From contig JARVKI010000025.1 of the NCBI GenBank assembly GCA_036674765.1, positions 186,001 through 250,000 on the forward strand: a DNA stretch of 64,000 bases. Direction: 5' to 3'. Below are positions 9,294-19,678 of the stretch, piece by piece. Position 1 is the stretch's first letter; each line of letters opens with the position of its first letter. A program made the position numbers and the translations under genes. The notes beneath the pieces were generated by a model that worked only from the letters and a program-made list of their open reading frames with translations, had not been told where the DNA came from and did no database searches. Source of the DNA: Seiridium cupressi. Lineage: Eukaryota > Ascomycota > Sordariomycetes > Amphisphaeriales > Sporocadaceae.

Positions 9294-11029
9294 TCATGAT
9301 GTAAAGTTACCGCTCGTTCGCACTGCTGCAGGTGGCGTAGCGGACGCTGTCTGGGTATAGGTGCGGAGAACGTCCAAATCGATGATTGACGGGAAGCCGA
9401 ACGGAATCAATTGCACAGAGGACACCATTAAGCCGGCAAACTCGCCTAGGAAGATGTTAGTATTGATCTATGCTTCCCGTGAATTCGGTTCACTCACCGA
9501 GCGCCACCAAAGCTATGTTGCGCATTGCAGAAGGTGGAAGTCCGTATGAGCCCATGACAAGAGATGCCGCCGGACACCAAATATATGGCCACCAAGATGT
9601 GGCCGAAGATTTCTTCACGAAAGCATCACCGACTATTGCGGCGGAAGCTGCTGTGTCTTCGAGGGTATCCAGTATCTCGTTCGTCATATCTTGAGCCTGA
9701 TGAAGGAGATATGTATGTTGATCGTACTGCTTCGCAAGGACTTCAGTCACATCGACCAGACGTACCATGCCCTGGAGATGTGTTAACAGTCAAGGTATCT
9801 CATAACACTGGACGACATACTTCTTCTAGATGAGCTTGATGGGTTTCTAGCTCTGCGCTTTGACGATGAACGAGCTCAATTTGGTTCTGGAGAATTTCGG
9901 CAGAGGCGAATGCGGCAGTCATTGCTGTCACGATAGTAGCAAACTCCGAGTCGGCCTTACGAGCAACAATCTCTATTGACATTTCATGAGCAGAGGTAGC
10001 TTCAGCGTTGGTGGCGAGGACAGTCTGCATAAGGATCTCTAGAGCTCTCTGTAGGTTTACTGCGCTAGCTGTACCTGCATTGACTGTATCTGTCGACTTC
10101 TGCGAGGTACATTAGCATGTGCACATAGAAACAGTATGTAGGTTCAACTTACTTGTAGAGCTAGAGTCAGATCACCTGCGATAAGGTGTTGAAGCCCACC
10201 AAGACCAGCATTGATATGGTCTAGCTGGGGAGAAAGACGGTCGATTCGATCGCTGGTAAGCTGGACCTTGGAGTCGAAATCTTTCATGTGCTTGTCAAGT
10301 ACTTCTTCCATGCCATGAGTCATTTTGCTCATTATCTTGGTAAGACGCTGAAACAGACGAATGTGCTCGGCTTCGTAAGAAATTAGTAGTATTTAAGTAG
10401 ATTCAGAAGATAGGCTTACCTTTCTCATTATCAGCGCGGGCAGCCTCGCAGAATCGAAGAGCCTTGTGACGATAGCTGATCCAGGTGTTCCAGCCAGAGT
10501 CCGATGAGGCAAGACCTGATAGGCAGTGGTCAATCTCTCTGGAGCTCACATGAAGTACGGCTCTCTCGCTGAGTGAGAGCTGCTTCAAGACTGGTTCTCT
10601 GAAGTTGTCGCATGCGCTAGGAATCGTGAAACCACCGCGTTCAAGATCGCATATCGACAGACTAGCTGCGTAGGCATCGACGAAATCGCGGATCTGCCTA
10701 CCACTGTCTGTAAGGATGGTAGCTTCGTCTTTGCCGTCGAGCACCTGACAATTGTTGATGAGAAGCCTCGCAGCAGTACGATGGCAGACAGGCTCCGACT
10801 CGAGCTGCTGCAATTCGTGCAAGGCGACTTCGTAAGATGTGAGAGGACGCTGGCCGGTATTGAGGAGCTGTGAAGAACTGTAGCTCGGTCGGACTTCGAA
10901 ATCGTCGCGCACAGAGGAGCTGGCTCTGGATTGACTTCTCCACCCAAACGCTGTAGCAAGTTCAGACGTTGCGAGTAACAAGAGTGCCATCATCCCATGC
11001 CGGGGTCCCGACTTGGAATGGAACATCAT
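9294..11029 (-). CDS. KAR5/Tht1-like nuclear fusion (karyogamy) protein
   Basis: KAR5/Tht1 proteins sit in the nuclear envelope/ER membrane and are needed for nuclear membrane fusion in karyogamy. I assembled five exons on the minus strand: 11029-10420, 10370-10153, 10099-9821, 9771-9498 and 9445-9294. All junctions are GT-AG and in frame, giving 510 residues. Residues 1-28 are a signal peptide (MMALLLLATSELATAFGW region). A Cys-containing domain follows (ESEPVCHRTAARLLINNC and, later, SICDLERGGF). Long helical, probably coiled-coil segments occupy exons 2-3, and a tryptophan-rich stretch plus hydrophobic segment lies near the C-terminus (exons 4-5). This order matches the family. Assignment rests on the N-terminal cysteine block and architecture, not on an alignment. 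Confidence 0.78.
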
Positions 11030-11904
11030 CGGTCCTTGTAAATCAGTGCGAAAATGTACCTGTTAGGAAAGGCGTGGAAAGGGTTGGGAGAAGTGTGAAA
11101 GTTGTGGCGAAGAAGAATGCCACAACTAGGTTGAGGTCTCGGGATGGTGATGGGACGAAGATGCACAAATGAGGTTGATACGAAATCAGAGGGCTAGGAA
11201 GTGAATTCAGAGAATTAATGAAGCTGGTCATCCTATTGTTCCCATTCGCAGAAATAATCGGAAAACTGTATCCAGGCATGTTGAGAGCGTACAGCAGTGA
11301 TGATGTAAAAAGAATTTGGAGTGATTGTTCCTCTGGTTAGTGGTACCTTCCGTTGAAGTGCTCCTTGAGAGCTTGTAGTGCAGTTGTCCTGCGATGAGAC
11401 AATCAAAATAGCGGCATCGCTAAACAAGACGAGAAACTTAGAACAACTTGTCAAATCTAGAGAATGGAGTCTATGATACCCCCATTCAAGTGTGATTTAC
11501 TCATTCTGAGCATTAACAAAAGAGGATATCTTGGTCATCAAAAATGGTGCCTAAGACTGCTTCTAATCCCCATAATACTTCTCGAGATTTGAATTTCGTG
11601 ACTCCAAGAACTTGCAATGGTGCTGCAATATTACATGTCTTTCTCTGCCTACCGATATCATGGACCTCGTCGGCGATGTTTGCTATCAGCGAATGAGCCT
11701 GAGTTGTAGTTGGACGGGATGTTGTCGTCGCGCCTGCCCATCTCTGAGCGTGTCTAGCAGCGACATTTAAGCGGGGCGCCCAATCGCCAGGTCACGTGAC
11801 ACAAGTAGCAATTTTTGGCAGCTTTTGACCCTTGAGCTTCATCATCTGCATCGCGACCGAGCAATTGAGCCAACATAACTGGCCCAATTGCCTCACTCAC
11901 CACA
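11030..11904. other. divergent promoter region between the KAR5-like gene and MRPL6
   Basis: About 870 bp between two divergently transcribed genes. No supported ORF. It contains the palindromic CACGTG site at 11791-11800 close to the ribosomal-protein gene. Confidence 0.55.
11791..11800. promoter_or_regulatory. palindromic E-box (GTCACGTGAC)
   Basis: A perfect 10-bp palindrome with CACGTG core, about 105 bp before the MRPL6 start codon. RTCACGTG sites bind Cbf1-type bHLH factors in ascomycetes and have been linked to ribosomal and respiratory genes in some species. Function here is inferred from position only. Confidence 0.45.
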
Positions 11905-12669
11905 ATGCTGGGACCAAGCAGGAGTCGCCTCGCCACGGCGGCTCTCCAGTCATCGCCGTCGAGCTCCATCACCCTGCCGAGCTTCCTCGTGCCCGCCTTC
12001 CAGAATGCCTCGTCGACAGCACCGCAACGGCGGCAATTTTCCCAGACCACCGCCCGCCCATCGAAGCTGGGACGGACCCCGATCTCCATCCCGCCGGGCG
12101 TCGAGCTCCTCGTCGGCGAGCCCAAGGTCAAGAGAGACCCGACCACTTACCTGCGCATCCCCAAGCGGACGGTCACGGTGAACGGGCCCCTGGGCACCTT
12201 GAACCTCGAGATCCCGCCCTTCCTGGAGATCACACAAGAGGACCGCAAAGCCATCCTGACGATCCAGGACCGCGAGCAGAAGCAGCAGATGGAGATGTGG
12301 GGCACGACCTGGGCATACCTGCAACGACACATCATTGGGGTGTCTGAGGGCCACACGGCGATTCTGCGTCTCGTCGGTGTCGGTTACCGTGCGACAGTCG
12401 AGGAGCGCCCCAACAAGGCGGAATACCCGGGACAGAAGTTTGTTTGCGTGAAGTTGGGTTTCACGCATCCCGTCGAGGAGCCCGTGCCGGAGGGCATGAA
12501 GGCCAGCACGCCGCAGCCAACAAGAATTCTGCTAGAGGGCATCAACCGCGAGGAGGTCATGAGCTTTGCCGCAAGGATTAGGAGGTGGCGACGCCCGGAG
12601 CCGTATAAGGGCAAGGGTATCTTTGTCAACGATGAGACGATCAAGTTGAAGCAAAAGAAGATCAAATAG
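11905..12669 (+). CDS. mitochondrial large-subunit ribosomal protein uL6m (MRPL6)
   Basis: The intronless frame encodes 254 residues. The N-terminal ~50 residues are rich in Ser, Arg and Ala and lack acidic residues, a typical mitochondrial presequence (RRQFSQTTARPS). The body follows bacterial L6: two repeats of the L6 fold, with VNGPLGTLNLEIPP in the first and the C-terminal hallmark RRWRRPEPYKGKGI in the second. The protein binds 23S-type rRNA near the GTPase-associated region of the mitoribosome. The basic C-terminus (KLKQKKIK) is normal. Length and motif order fit the fungal family well. Confidence 0.93.
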   Translation: MLGPSRSRLATAALQSSPSSSITLPSFLVPAFQNASSTAPQRRQFSQTTARPSKLGRTPISIPPGVELLVGEPKVKRDPTTYLRIPKRTVTVNGPLGTLNLEIPPFLEITQEDRKAILTIQDREQKQQMEMWGTTWAYLQRHIIGVSEGHTAILRLVGVGYRATVEERPNKAEYPGQKFVCVKLGFTHPVEEPVPEGMKASTPQPTRILLEGINREEVMSFAARIRRWRRPEPYKGKGIFVNDETIKLKQKKIK

Positions 12670-12945
12670 ACGTCACGCTGCTGTATGTGGAATACCGCCG
12701 CGGCCTACCTTTTGTGCATCTGGAATTGGTATATATTGGGCATGGACAGCGAAGAGAAAGTCGGGGAGGGCAATCTTGCATTGTACTTGTACATTATTCA
12801 TGGGTTGGGAAAAGAATATGTCCGAACCAGAACCGAGATCTATGCAGTGTATTCTCATGTATACATATGTACTACCTTTCAGTCACTGTTCCCTTTCCGT
12901 AACTCCAGTAACTTGTGCAGTATGCTATGATTTTCATATTCACAT

Positions 12946-14229
12946 CTAGATCTTGAGCACCTCCTGTACAGCCTTGAGAACCTGTGCGTGTGTGGCAGCC
13001 GGCGCAGCGACAACCCCCTTGTTGTTCGCCAGTGTCCTCCCAACGGTGAAATCTAGCCTATTGCCACGGACATCTGTGACTGCGCCACCAGCTTCCCTCA
13101 CAATCAAATCACCTGCAGCATGATCCCAGATCTTCTCCTGGTAGGTCTTGCTTGTTGGCAGTCTGAGGTAGATATCACCGGCACCTCGTGCGATGCTGGC
13201 ATACTTGGCTTGGCTGTCCATTCTGACTGAAGGGTTCGTGATGCCGAGCTTGGCGGCGATATCGGCTTGATCGCCGTGCGACGAGTGGCCTGCCTCGACG
13301 GACTCGCAGAAAGTGGCTGCGGCGATGTCGGTGATGGGGCGCATGCTAATCTTGCGCTCCTTCTCCAGACCAGCAGTCGACAGAGGGCGGGACGTCGCAC
13401 CCTGACCCAGGACAGCGGAGAAGACAGCACCTCTGCCCTCATCCGTGGCGTCTTTGCCAATGTCTGCGGTCAGCTGGGCGGAATCGTCAATGGGCAGGTT
13501 CGGGCAGCCCAGGACACCAACTACGACCTCGCCGTCGACCATGAGAGCCAGACATACGGCATATTGGCCGCCTCGTAAGAAACCCTTGGTGCCGTCAATG
13601 GGGTCGATAGCCCATATTCTACCCTTGGCGCCACCCTTGGAGTTACCATAGTCAATAAAGGTGAGCATATCCTCCTCGGTCTTCACCTCCCCACCTAGAG
13701 TCTTTTCTGCAGCCGCATCGTCGAGCTTAGTGGACTTGACGAGATCCCAGACTGTCTTCCGCAACTCGGCGTTCTCCTTGAGACCGGCAGCTTCCTCTTC
13801 GGCGACGATCTCGTCCTCGGGAAAGCTGGCCTTTAGCGCAGCAATAATCAGAGCTTGCGCACCAAAGTCACCGATCGTGACAGGCGATTTGTCATTCTTG
13901 TCGACGGTACCCTTAGCCTTCTCGTGGAAGACGCGCTTGGTGAGGATGGCAGCTCTCTGAACGGCCAATTGGGCGATCTCGAGCTCCTTGGCGTACGACG
14001 AGGACGACATTTTCTTGGTTGACGTACTGCTGCTGGAGAGTTTGGAGAAAAAGGAACCCATTGCGCTGACAGTCGAGGTGCGGGGAGCAAAATGTGTGGA
14101 TAGCAGCTCGAGGCGGGGCACTGCGCGGGCTAGGAGAAAGGCCAGGATGACGACGAGAAGTGAAGAGAAGAGCAGCAATGCTCTCCCCTTCTTATGAGAA
14201 GGACCGGCAATCCGATCTAGGAGTCTCAT
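12946..14229 (-). CDS. 3'(2'),5'-bisphosphate nucleotidase (HAL2/MET22-like) with N-terminal extension
   Basis: This enzyme removes the 3' phosphate from PAP/PAPS in sulfate assimilation and is the target of Na+ and Li+ in yeast. The 427-residue frame has the inositol-monophosphatase-family motifs: acidic EEE near 143-145, the metal-binding DPIDGTKGF at 209-217, and WDHAAGD near the C-terminus, with GGAVTDVRG after it. Yeast-type enzymes begin at about Met74 here (MSSSSYAKELEIAQ). The extra 73 residues contain a hydrophobic segment of about 20 residues (LLFSSLLVVILAFLLA) that would anchor the enzyme in a membrane. A third in-frame start, Met57, begins MGSFFS, a possible N-myristoylation sequence. 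Which start is used cannot be decided from sequence. Confidence 0.9.
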   Translation of the reverse strand: MRLLDRIAGPSHKKGRALLLFSSLLVVILAFLLARAVPRLELLSTHFAPRTSTVSAMGSFFSKLSSSSTSTKKMSSSSYAKELEIAQLAVQRAAILTKRVFHEKAKGTVDKNDKSPVTIGDFGAQALIIAALKASFPEDEIVAEEEAAGLKENAELRKTVWDLVKSTKLDDAAAEKTLGGEVKTEEDMLTFIDYGNSKGGAKGRIWAIDPIDGTKGFLRGGQYAVCLALMVDGEVVVGVLGCPNLPIDDSAQLTADIGKDATDEGRGAVFSAVLGQGATSRPLSTAGLEKERKISMRPITDIAAATFCESVEAGHSSHGDQADIAAKLGITNPSVRMDSQAKYASIARGAGDIYLRLPTSKTYQEKIWDHAAGDLIVREAGGAVTDVRGNRLDFTVGRTLANNKGVVAAPAATHAQVLKAVQEVLKI

Positions 14230-15030
14230 GAGATGTCTTCAGGACAGTTCTCTTCGAGGGACAGCCTCTTACCAGAAGAAGGAGGTGCCGTCATTTCACG
14301 TGTGAGTTGCACGGCTTGGGGGTAGGCAATCTGCGATCGGGTTGCAACCAAGCAAGGAGCTTTGGCTCTGGGGCTCCCTGCACGTGGCAGCGATTGATGT
14401 GCCTGCCGTCCCAAGAAGGCAGAACCGCGTAGGATTAATCAGGGACCAAGCTCTTTGAGTTTAGCTGCCGAACTGCAAGTGCTAGGGGACGGCCGACGGC
14501 TATCGCTGCTGTCAAACGGCAATTGGCTTCTGAACCGTGCTACCCCAGAGTGGATAAGGTCCCTGTAACCGATCGCTAAATTGGTCTGTCGGCTTTCGCT
14601 TAGGTCGCCCATCCGACGAACAAGGCCCTGAAGTCGCAGCGGATCTAAACAAGGACCTCGAGATTCATTCAGCATCGAGTTGCAACTACGGCGCTAAAGC
14701 CAACGTCAACAAATCGCTGCCACTGTACAGTCAGCTCACAGAAAGTGCATTGTTTTATCGTCCAGCTCACCATTTCTGGACGACTAGCAATAAAACGTCG
14801 ACTGTGCGAACGCGACAGCAAAACCCAAGGAAATAATCGAGAGATCACTCGTCCTCCAATCACGACCGAAACCTGGATGGTGTGGTGCATCAGCAAATTA
14901 ACCAACGCCTCAAACCGAACCATCAGCACCAACGTCAGGCGCTTAATCGGCTAAGGCTGCATCCCAGATTGCCTAAATGCGACTCTGAGACAATCCTACC
15001 CAGAGAGAAATACCGTCACCCTCCACAGTC
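14230..15030. other. divergent promoter region between the nucleotidase and the C3HC zinc-finger gene
   Basis: No supported gene. Short antisense frames (14226-14675) lack motifs. Two CACGTG cores (near 14298 and 14385) are present. Confidence 0.5.
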
Positions 15031-16685
15031 ATGAATGCCACCAAGAGGAAATTCAATGCCCTCATCCAAGGGATGGGCACGAAATCGACCCCTCAGCCTG
15101 ACGAAAGCCCCAAAAGCCGACCTACGACCGCAGAGGGCGACCCATTTCTATCTCGATTATCTGCATCGAACTCACCTTCCTCAGCACCCCAAGCTTCGAC
15201 AGACATGGCCGAGACAACAACCACGGCGGGAGCGCCGCTTTCCTCCATATCCGCCGACTTCCTGGCCAAGCGCCGGCGGATGGGCGCTTTGGGATCGGTG
15301 ACGGGAAATGAGAGCGCAGCAGGCAAGATGACCATCAAGAACATCACGTTGAAGAAGTGGACGCCAGCTGGGAAGGAGGACAAATCCGCGGGCTCGTCGA
15401 AGCTAGGACTACCAAAATACTGCCCGGGCGACCGCGAACAACTTATCCGCAGGTTGGGAACTTTTCAAGAGTTGACCCAGTGGACACCTAAGCCCGACAA
15501 AGTCAACGAGATTGAATGGGCAAAGAGAGGTTGGGTATGCCGAGGCAAGGAGACGGTCCAGTGCACGCTTTGTCACAAGGAGTTAGTAGTCAATATGAAA
15601 AAGAAGGAGGTTGATGGCAAAGAGACGTCAGCGCTAGTGGGCTCAGATCTTGAAGGGGCGTTGGTGAAGAAGTTTGCGGAGCTCGTAGTGGAGGCACATC
15701 AGGAGGACTGCTTGTGGAGGAAACGTGGGTGTGATGGTATGTACCGTGTATGATCGGTCAAAGTTTTGTTCGAGTGCTTACGCGTCTGTCAGATTCGTTA
15801 CTTCGACTCCAGATTACGAGTGCGCAGGCAGCGCTTCCGGCTCTACGACAACGATATGATGAGCTGTGTGCGCGCCCAGCCTTCTTGCCATACGACTTCA
15901 ACCTACGCCTCCCGGAATCTCTATCCTTAGAGACCGTCAAGTCTCAATTACCTCCGAAGTTTTTCACCGAACCACCACCCACTTCTAAAACGACCTCTAC
16001 CGAGCCCAATGATGTGGCTCTAGCTCTAGCTTTGGCAGGCTGGGGTGGCCTGACGAATCCTAAGATAGGACCAGTACCAAACTCGGCTTCTTGCTCTACA
16101 TGTCTCCGAAGACTTGGCCTATGGATGTTCAAGAGCAAGGAGGTCAACCAGGAAACAGGCGAAATTTTAGTACCGGCACCAATGGATCATCTGGACCCGG
16201 TTCGGGAGCATCGCTTCTTCTGCCCCTGGCGAAATCCTAGCACGCAACGGAATCCAGGAAGCAAAGCCTCGGAGCCAAGCAAGGCAGCTTGGGAGATCCT
16301 AGTGCTGACGGTGAGGAACGCTGCCTATCTTCGGGGAGATACGCCCAGAAAAGACAGAACGCCTGCCCACGAGAGGAGTAAGAGTACCATCGTCCCAGGC
16401 ACTCTAAGCACACCTAAGCGCCACGTTCCAACTGCGAGTGAGAGTGCGATAGATTCGCCGCTATCAATGCTAGGACCTGATATGGTTGAAGACGAAGAGG
16501 AGGATGAGAAAGCGCGGGACGCAAAGGATAAGGAGAGGTGGGCGAGGCTAAGAAGGGTGAAGAGTTTGTTCAACACGAAGAATGGCCGGAAGAGGTTGAG
16601 CAGAACACTCAGTCGACCGGGTACAGCAAAGAGCAATACGACAACCGGGGAGGCAGCGCAGGATCAGGAGACTACGACTGGCTGA
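15031..16685 (+). CDS. C3HC zinc-finger / Rsm1-like protein (NIPA family)
   Basis: Two exons, 15031-15736 and 15793-16685, join in frame to 532 residues. The N-terminal ~90 residues are Ser/Pro-rich. The C3HC zinc finger follows: LPKYCPGDR, RGWVC with QCTLC, and the HxxxC pair HQEDCLWRKRGCD, completed across the intron by DSLLRL as in the family. The C-terminal Rsm1 half has a second Cys-rich block (CSTCLRRLGLWMF) with HRFFCPWRNP. Yeast Rsm1 acts in mRNA export and the human relative ZC3HC1/NIPA sits at the nuclear basket, so a nuclear-pore or RNA-export role is inferred. The tail has basic and acidic patches. The intron is 56 nt with a GTATGT donor. Confidence 0.87.
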
Positions 16686-16930
16686 GCAATGTGTTGATCG
16701 TGCTAAACTTTAGTTCAATAACCTTTTCAAGGATGTATCAATATCTGTCACCGGCATGGGAAGCAAGAATATGCAAGTAGTATATCTAATTTTGATTCAA
16801 TTTGTTCCCTTGAACTACACGATAAATCCTGATCTATAAACCTTTCCCAGTCGAAATTCATTCAAGGGTATCATGATGCAATCCATTGCTTGGCCAAACA
16901 GTTCCCAGACCAATCTCAATTTTGATCATC

Positions 16931-19678
16931 TTAAACAACGCCAAGTGGAATCTCTCTCGCCCTGAATCCTACCCACGGTACATCTAGTCTCAATGCCAAA
17001 CTGCTACACACCACACTGATACTGCTGAGCGCCATCGCCAGGCTCGCCCAGACAGGATCGAGTTGCACCCCAAGAGCATAGAAGCACCCTGCAGCAAAAG
17101 GCACCGCGAGGAGGTTGTAGATCAGAGCCCAGCCGAAATTGAACTTGATCCGCCGGAACACCGTCTTGCTGAGCGCCAGCAAAGTGACCACACTCCGCAG
17201 GTCCGAGTTGACCAGCACAAAGTCAGCAGACGAGATGGCCACGTCGGTGCCGGAGCCGATAGCGATGCCTACATCGGCGACGGCCAGGGCGGGAGCGTCG
17301 TTGATCCCGTCGCCGATCATGGCGATGGTCGAGTTCGATTCAAACCTGTGCTTGGCGAGCGTCGCGGCGCGGATCTCCTGCACTTTGGCAGACTTGTCGG
17401 TGGGCAGGACCTCGGCGATCACGTTGCTTTCGGGAATACCGATGCGCTCGGCCACGGCGCGCGCGGTGGTGATGTTGTCGCCGGATAGCATCCAGACGTC
17501 GATTTCGTTGTCCTGTAGCGCTGCTATCACGGGCACTGTCTCGGCTCTGACGGGGTCAGAGATGGCGAAGTAGGCTGCCAGAACGTATGATGATTGCTCG
17601 GCGGTCTTTGTTGCCACCAGTGCCACGGAGTGGCCTCTACTCTTCCAGATATCTAATGCCACGGCAGAGGATGTGTCGACATTGAAGTCATCCATGAGCT
17701 TGGCATTGCCTATGATGATCTCGAACTCATCGCAAGTTCCCTTGAGGCCCTTTCCGGGCACCTCTTCCACATCACGAACATCAATGTTCCCACTAGTTTG
17801 GTCTGCTCTGCAGAAAGCTTGCAGGGCTTTCGCCACAGGATGGCTACTGTGTTGCTCCAATGCACCGATGGCGAGCACCAAGTCGGATTGTACGGGGCTC
17901 TGGCAGATCTCGTGGTTGGTGACCTGGGGCTCGCCTCCCTGCGTCAATGTGCCGGTCTTGTCGAAGACGACGCATCTGAGGTGGCTTGCCTTCTCAAAAG
18001 CCTCGCCACCGCCCTTGGCCAGGATCCCGTACTTGGCAGCCAGTCCACCTCCGACGTATATGGCCGTCGGAGCAGCGAGACCTAGTCCGCAGGGGCAGGC
18101 AACGACGAAGACGGCGATGGCAAACTGCAGTGAAAAGACAGTCCATGATTCCGAGGAGTCATTCAGCCATCTCTCGGGGAGGGTGCCGGACATGCCGAGG
18201 ATGAACCAGATGAGCCAAGTTAGGATGGCGACGAGTGTGATTGCAGGGACGAAATAAGCCGTTAGTATGTCGGCAATCTTCTCCATCGGTGCTCGTTTGG
18301 TCTGGCCTTCGCGGACAACATCGACGATTTTGTCGAGCATTGACTGACCGGCCACGCCTGTCACCCGCACCTGGATCGGATGACCCTTATTGACAGTGCC
18401 GGCAAACACAACATCACCAACTGTCTTCTTGATCAGTCTAGACTCGCCAGTAAGACTAGACTCGTCGAATTGTGCCTCCCCGCGCACGACTTCTCCATCG
18501 CACGGTGGCGAGGCTCCGTGGGCAACCTGGATGACATCGCCGAAATCTAGCAGTTCAGCAGCAATAGACTGGGAAGTCTCTCTTGACCCATCCTCCCCGT
18601 TCGTCTCGATTAGCACAGCTGTCGTCGGCCTTAGCTTGCCCAGCATCTCAACAGCATCGCCGGTTCTAGATTTGCTGTACGCCTCAATCAGTCTGCCTGC
18701 TAGCAGGAAGAGAGTCAAGAACACAACGGAATCAAAGTAGAAGTCAGAATCGTCGACCATTCCAGACGGAGGATGTACTCCAGCGGCGATGATCTGTGCC
18801 AGCGACGATATGTATGCGATGGATGTTCCGAGTGACATGAGCATATTCATACTTCCAAAACGGTAGAATCGTTCAAGTATCGGTGTTTTGCTTGATGATT
18901 TCCACAGCATCCACAACTCCTTTAAGGCTCGCCTGTGGAAGATATCTGCAGCAAAGAAGTAGACAGGAGTTGCCATAATCAGCAACGCGATCTGAGCACG
19001 ACTTATCCCGCTGGCCAATGGGCTCATAAGGTAGTGTCTCGTGCTACTTTCACTCGATACCAGGCTCATGTAGACGATGCCGATGAGAAAGGTCGGGATG
19101 GCAGTGACGAAAGTCCCTATCAACCTCAGCAGGATGCGCCTCTGCTGTCTGGCATGAATTTTCCGTGATCGTTCCTCGGTCGATGGGGGATGATATATGG
19201 ATGCTTGGAAAGCCGGATCGATCGTGTGGATGGCTGCTAGTATCCGACGAATGTTGAGCTTCGATGCTTCCGGCGCATACTTGATGCTCATGATCGGCTT
19301 GTCCTTCGTGGGCTGGCTCAGAACCTCGATGACCCCATGATTCTGTAGCGGTAAGAGCCCTGTGGTTACCCGATTAGGGCAAAGCTCGCAGTGGAAGCCA
19401 TCGACCCTGATGTCTACCGTCCTGTGGCTCCGGTCTTGTACCACTCCGGGCGCCTTGACTTGGTCGATGTGTGCTTCATATCCCAGTTCTTCGATTGCTT
19501 GGACGATTTGCTGGGCCTGGTCGTCTTCGCCGATGAACTCGACTTTCGCGCTGTTGTTTAAAAGGTCGACCGTCGCTTTAGATATCCAATCTGACTTTTT
19601 GAGTGTGGTAAGAATGCTGTTTGAGCAAGAGGCGCAGGTCATGCCTGTAATAGACAGAGATGCTTCTAGTCTATCCAT
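16931..19678 (-). CDS. copper-transporting P1B-type ATPase
   Basis: A single exon encodes 915 residues with a complete P1B-ATPase signature set. Two N-terminal heavy-metal domains are present: GMTCASC (Cys15/Cys18), and a second with CELC (Cys97/Cys100). Then come about eight membrane helices, the actuator TGES (410-413), the copper-path CPC (528-530), the phosphorylation site DKTGT (Asp573), the SHP motif (His613), GDGINDAP (789-796), and the C-terminal conserved YN and MALSS segments. The enzyme exports or delivers Cu(I) using ATP. It could be a plasma-membrane copper-resistance pump (CrpA-like) or a Golgi pump (Ccc2-like). The two-HMA layout and lack of introns do not settle which. Confidence 0.93.
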   Translation of the reverse strand: MDRLEASLSITGMTCASCSNSILTTLKKSDWISKATVDLLNNSAKVEFIGEDDQAQQIVQAIEELGYEAHIDQVKAPGVVQDRSHRTVDIRVDGFHCELCPNRVTTGLLPLQNHGVIEVLSQPTKDKPIMSIKYAPEASKLNIRRILAAIHTIDPAFQASIYHPPSTEERSRKIHARQQRRILLRLIGTFVTAIPTFLIGIVYMSLVSSESSTRHYLMSPLASGISRAQIALLIMATPVYFFAADIFHRRALKELWMLWKSSSKTPILERFYRFGSMNMLMSLGTSIAYISSLAQIIAAGVHPPSGMVDDSDFYFDSVVFLTLFLLAGRLIEAYSKSRTGDAVEMLGKLRPTTAVLIETNGEDGSRETSQSIAAELLDFGDVIQVAHGASPPCDGEVVRGEAQFDESSLTGESRLIKKTVGDVVFAGTVNKGHPIQVRVTGVAGQSMLDKIVDVVREGQTKRAPMEKIADILTAYFVPAITLVAILTWLIWFILGMSGTLPERWLNDSSESWTVFSLQFAIAVFVVACPCGLGLAAPTAIYVGGGLAAKYGILAKGGGEAFEKASHLRCVVFDKTGTLTQGGEPQVTNHEICQSPVQSDLVLAIGALEQHSSHPVAKALQAFCRADQTSGNIDVRDVEEVPGKGLKGTCDEFEIIIGNAKLMDDFNVDTSSAVALDIWKSRGHSVALVATKTAEQSSYVLAAYFAISDPVRAETVPVIAALQDNEIDVWMLSGDNITTARAVAERIGIPESNVIAEVLPTDKSAKVQEIRAATLAKHRFESNSTIAMIGDGINDAPALAVADVGIAIGSGTDVAISSADFVLVNSDLRSVVTLLALSKTVFRRIKFNFGWALIYNLLAVPFAAGCFYALGVQLDPVWASLAMALSSISVVCSSLALRLDVPWVGFRAREIPLGVV

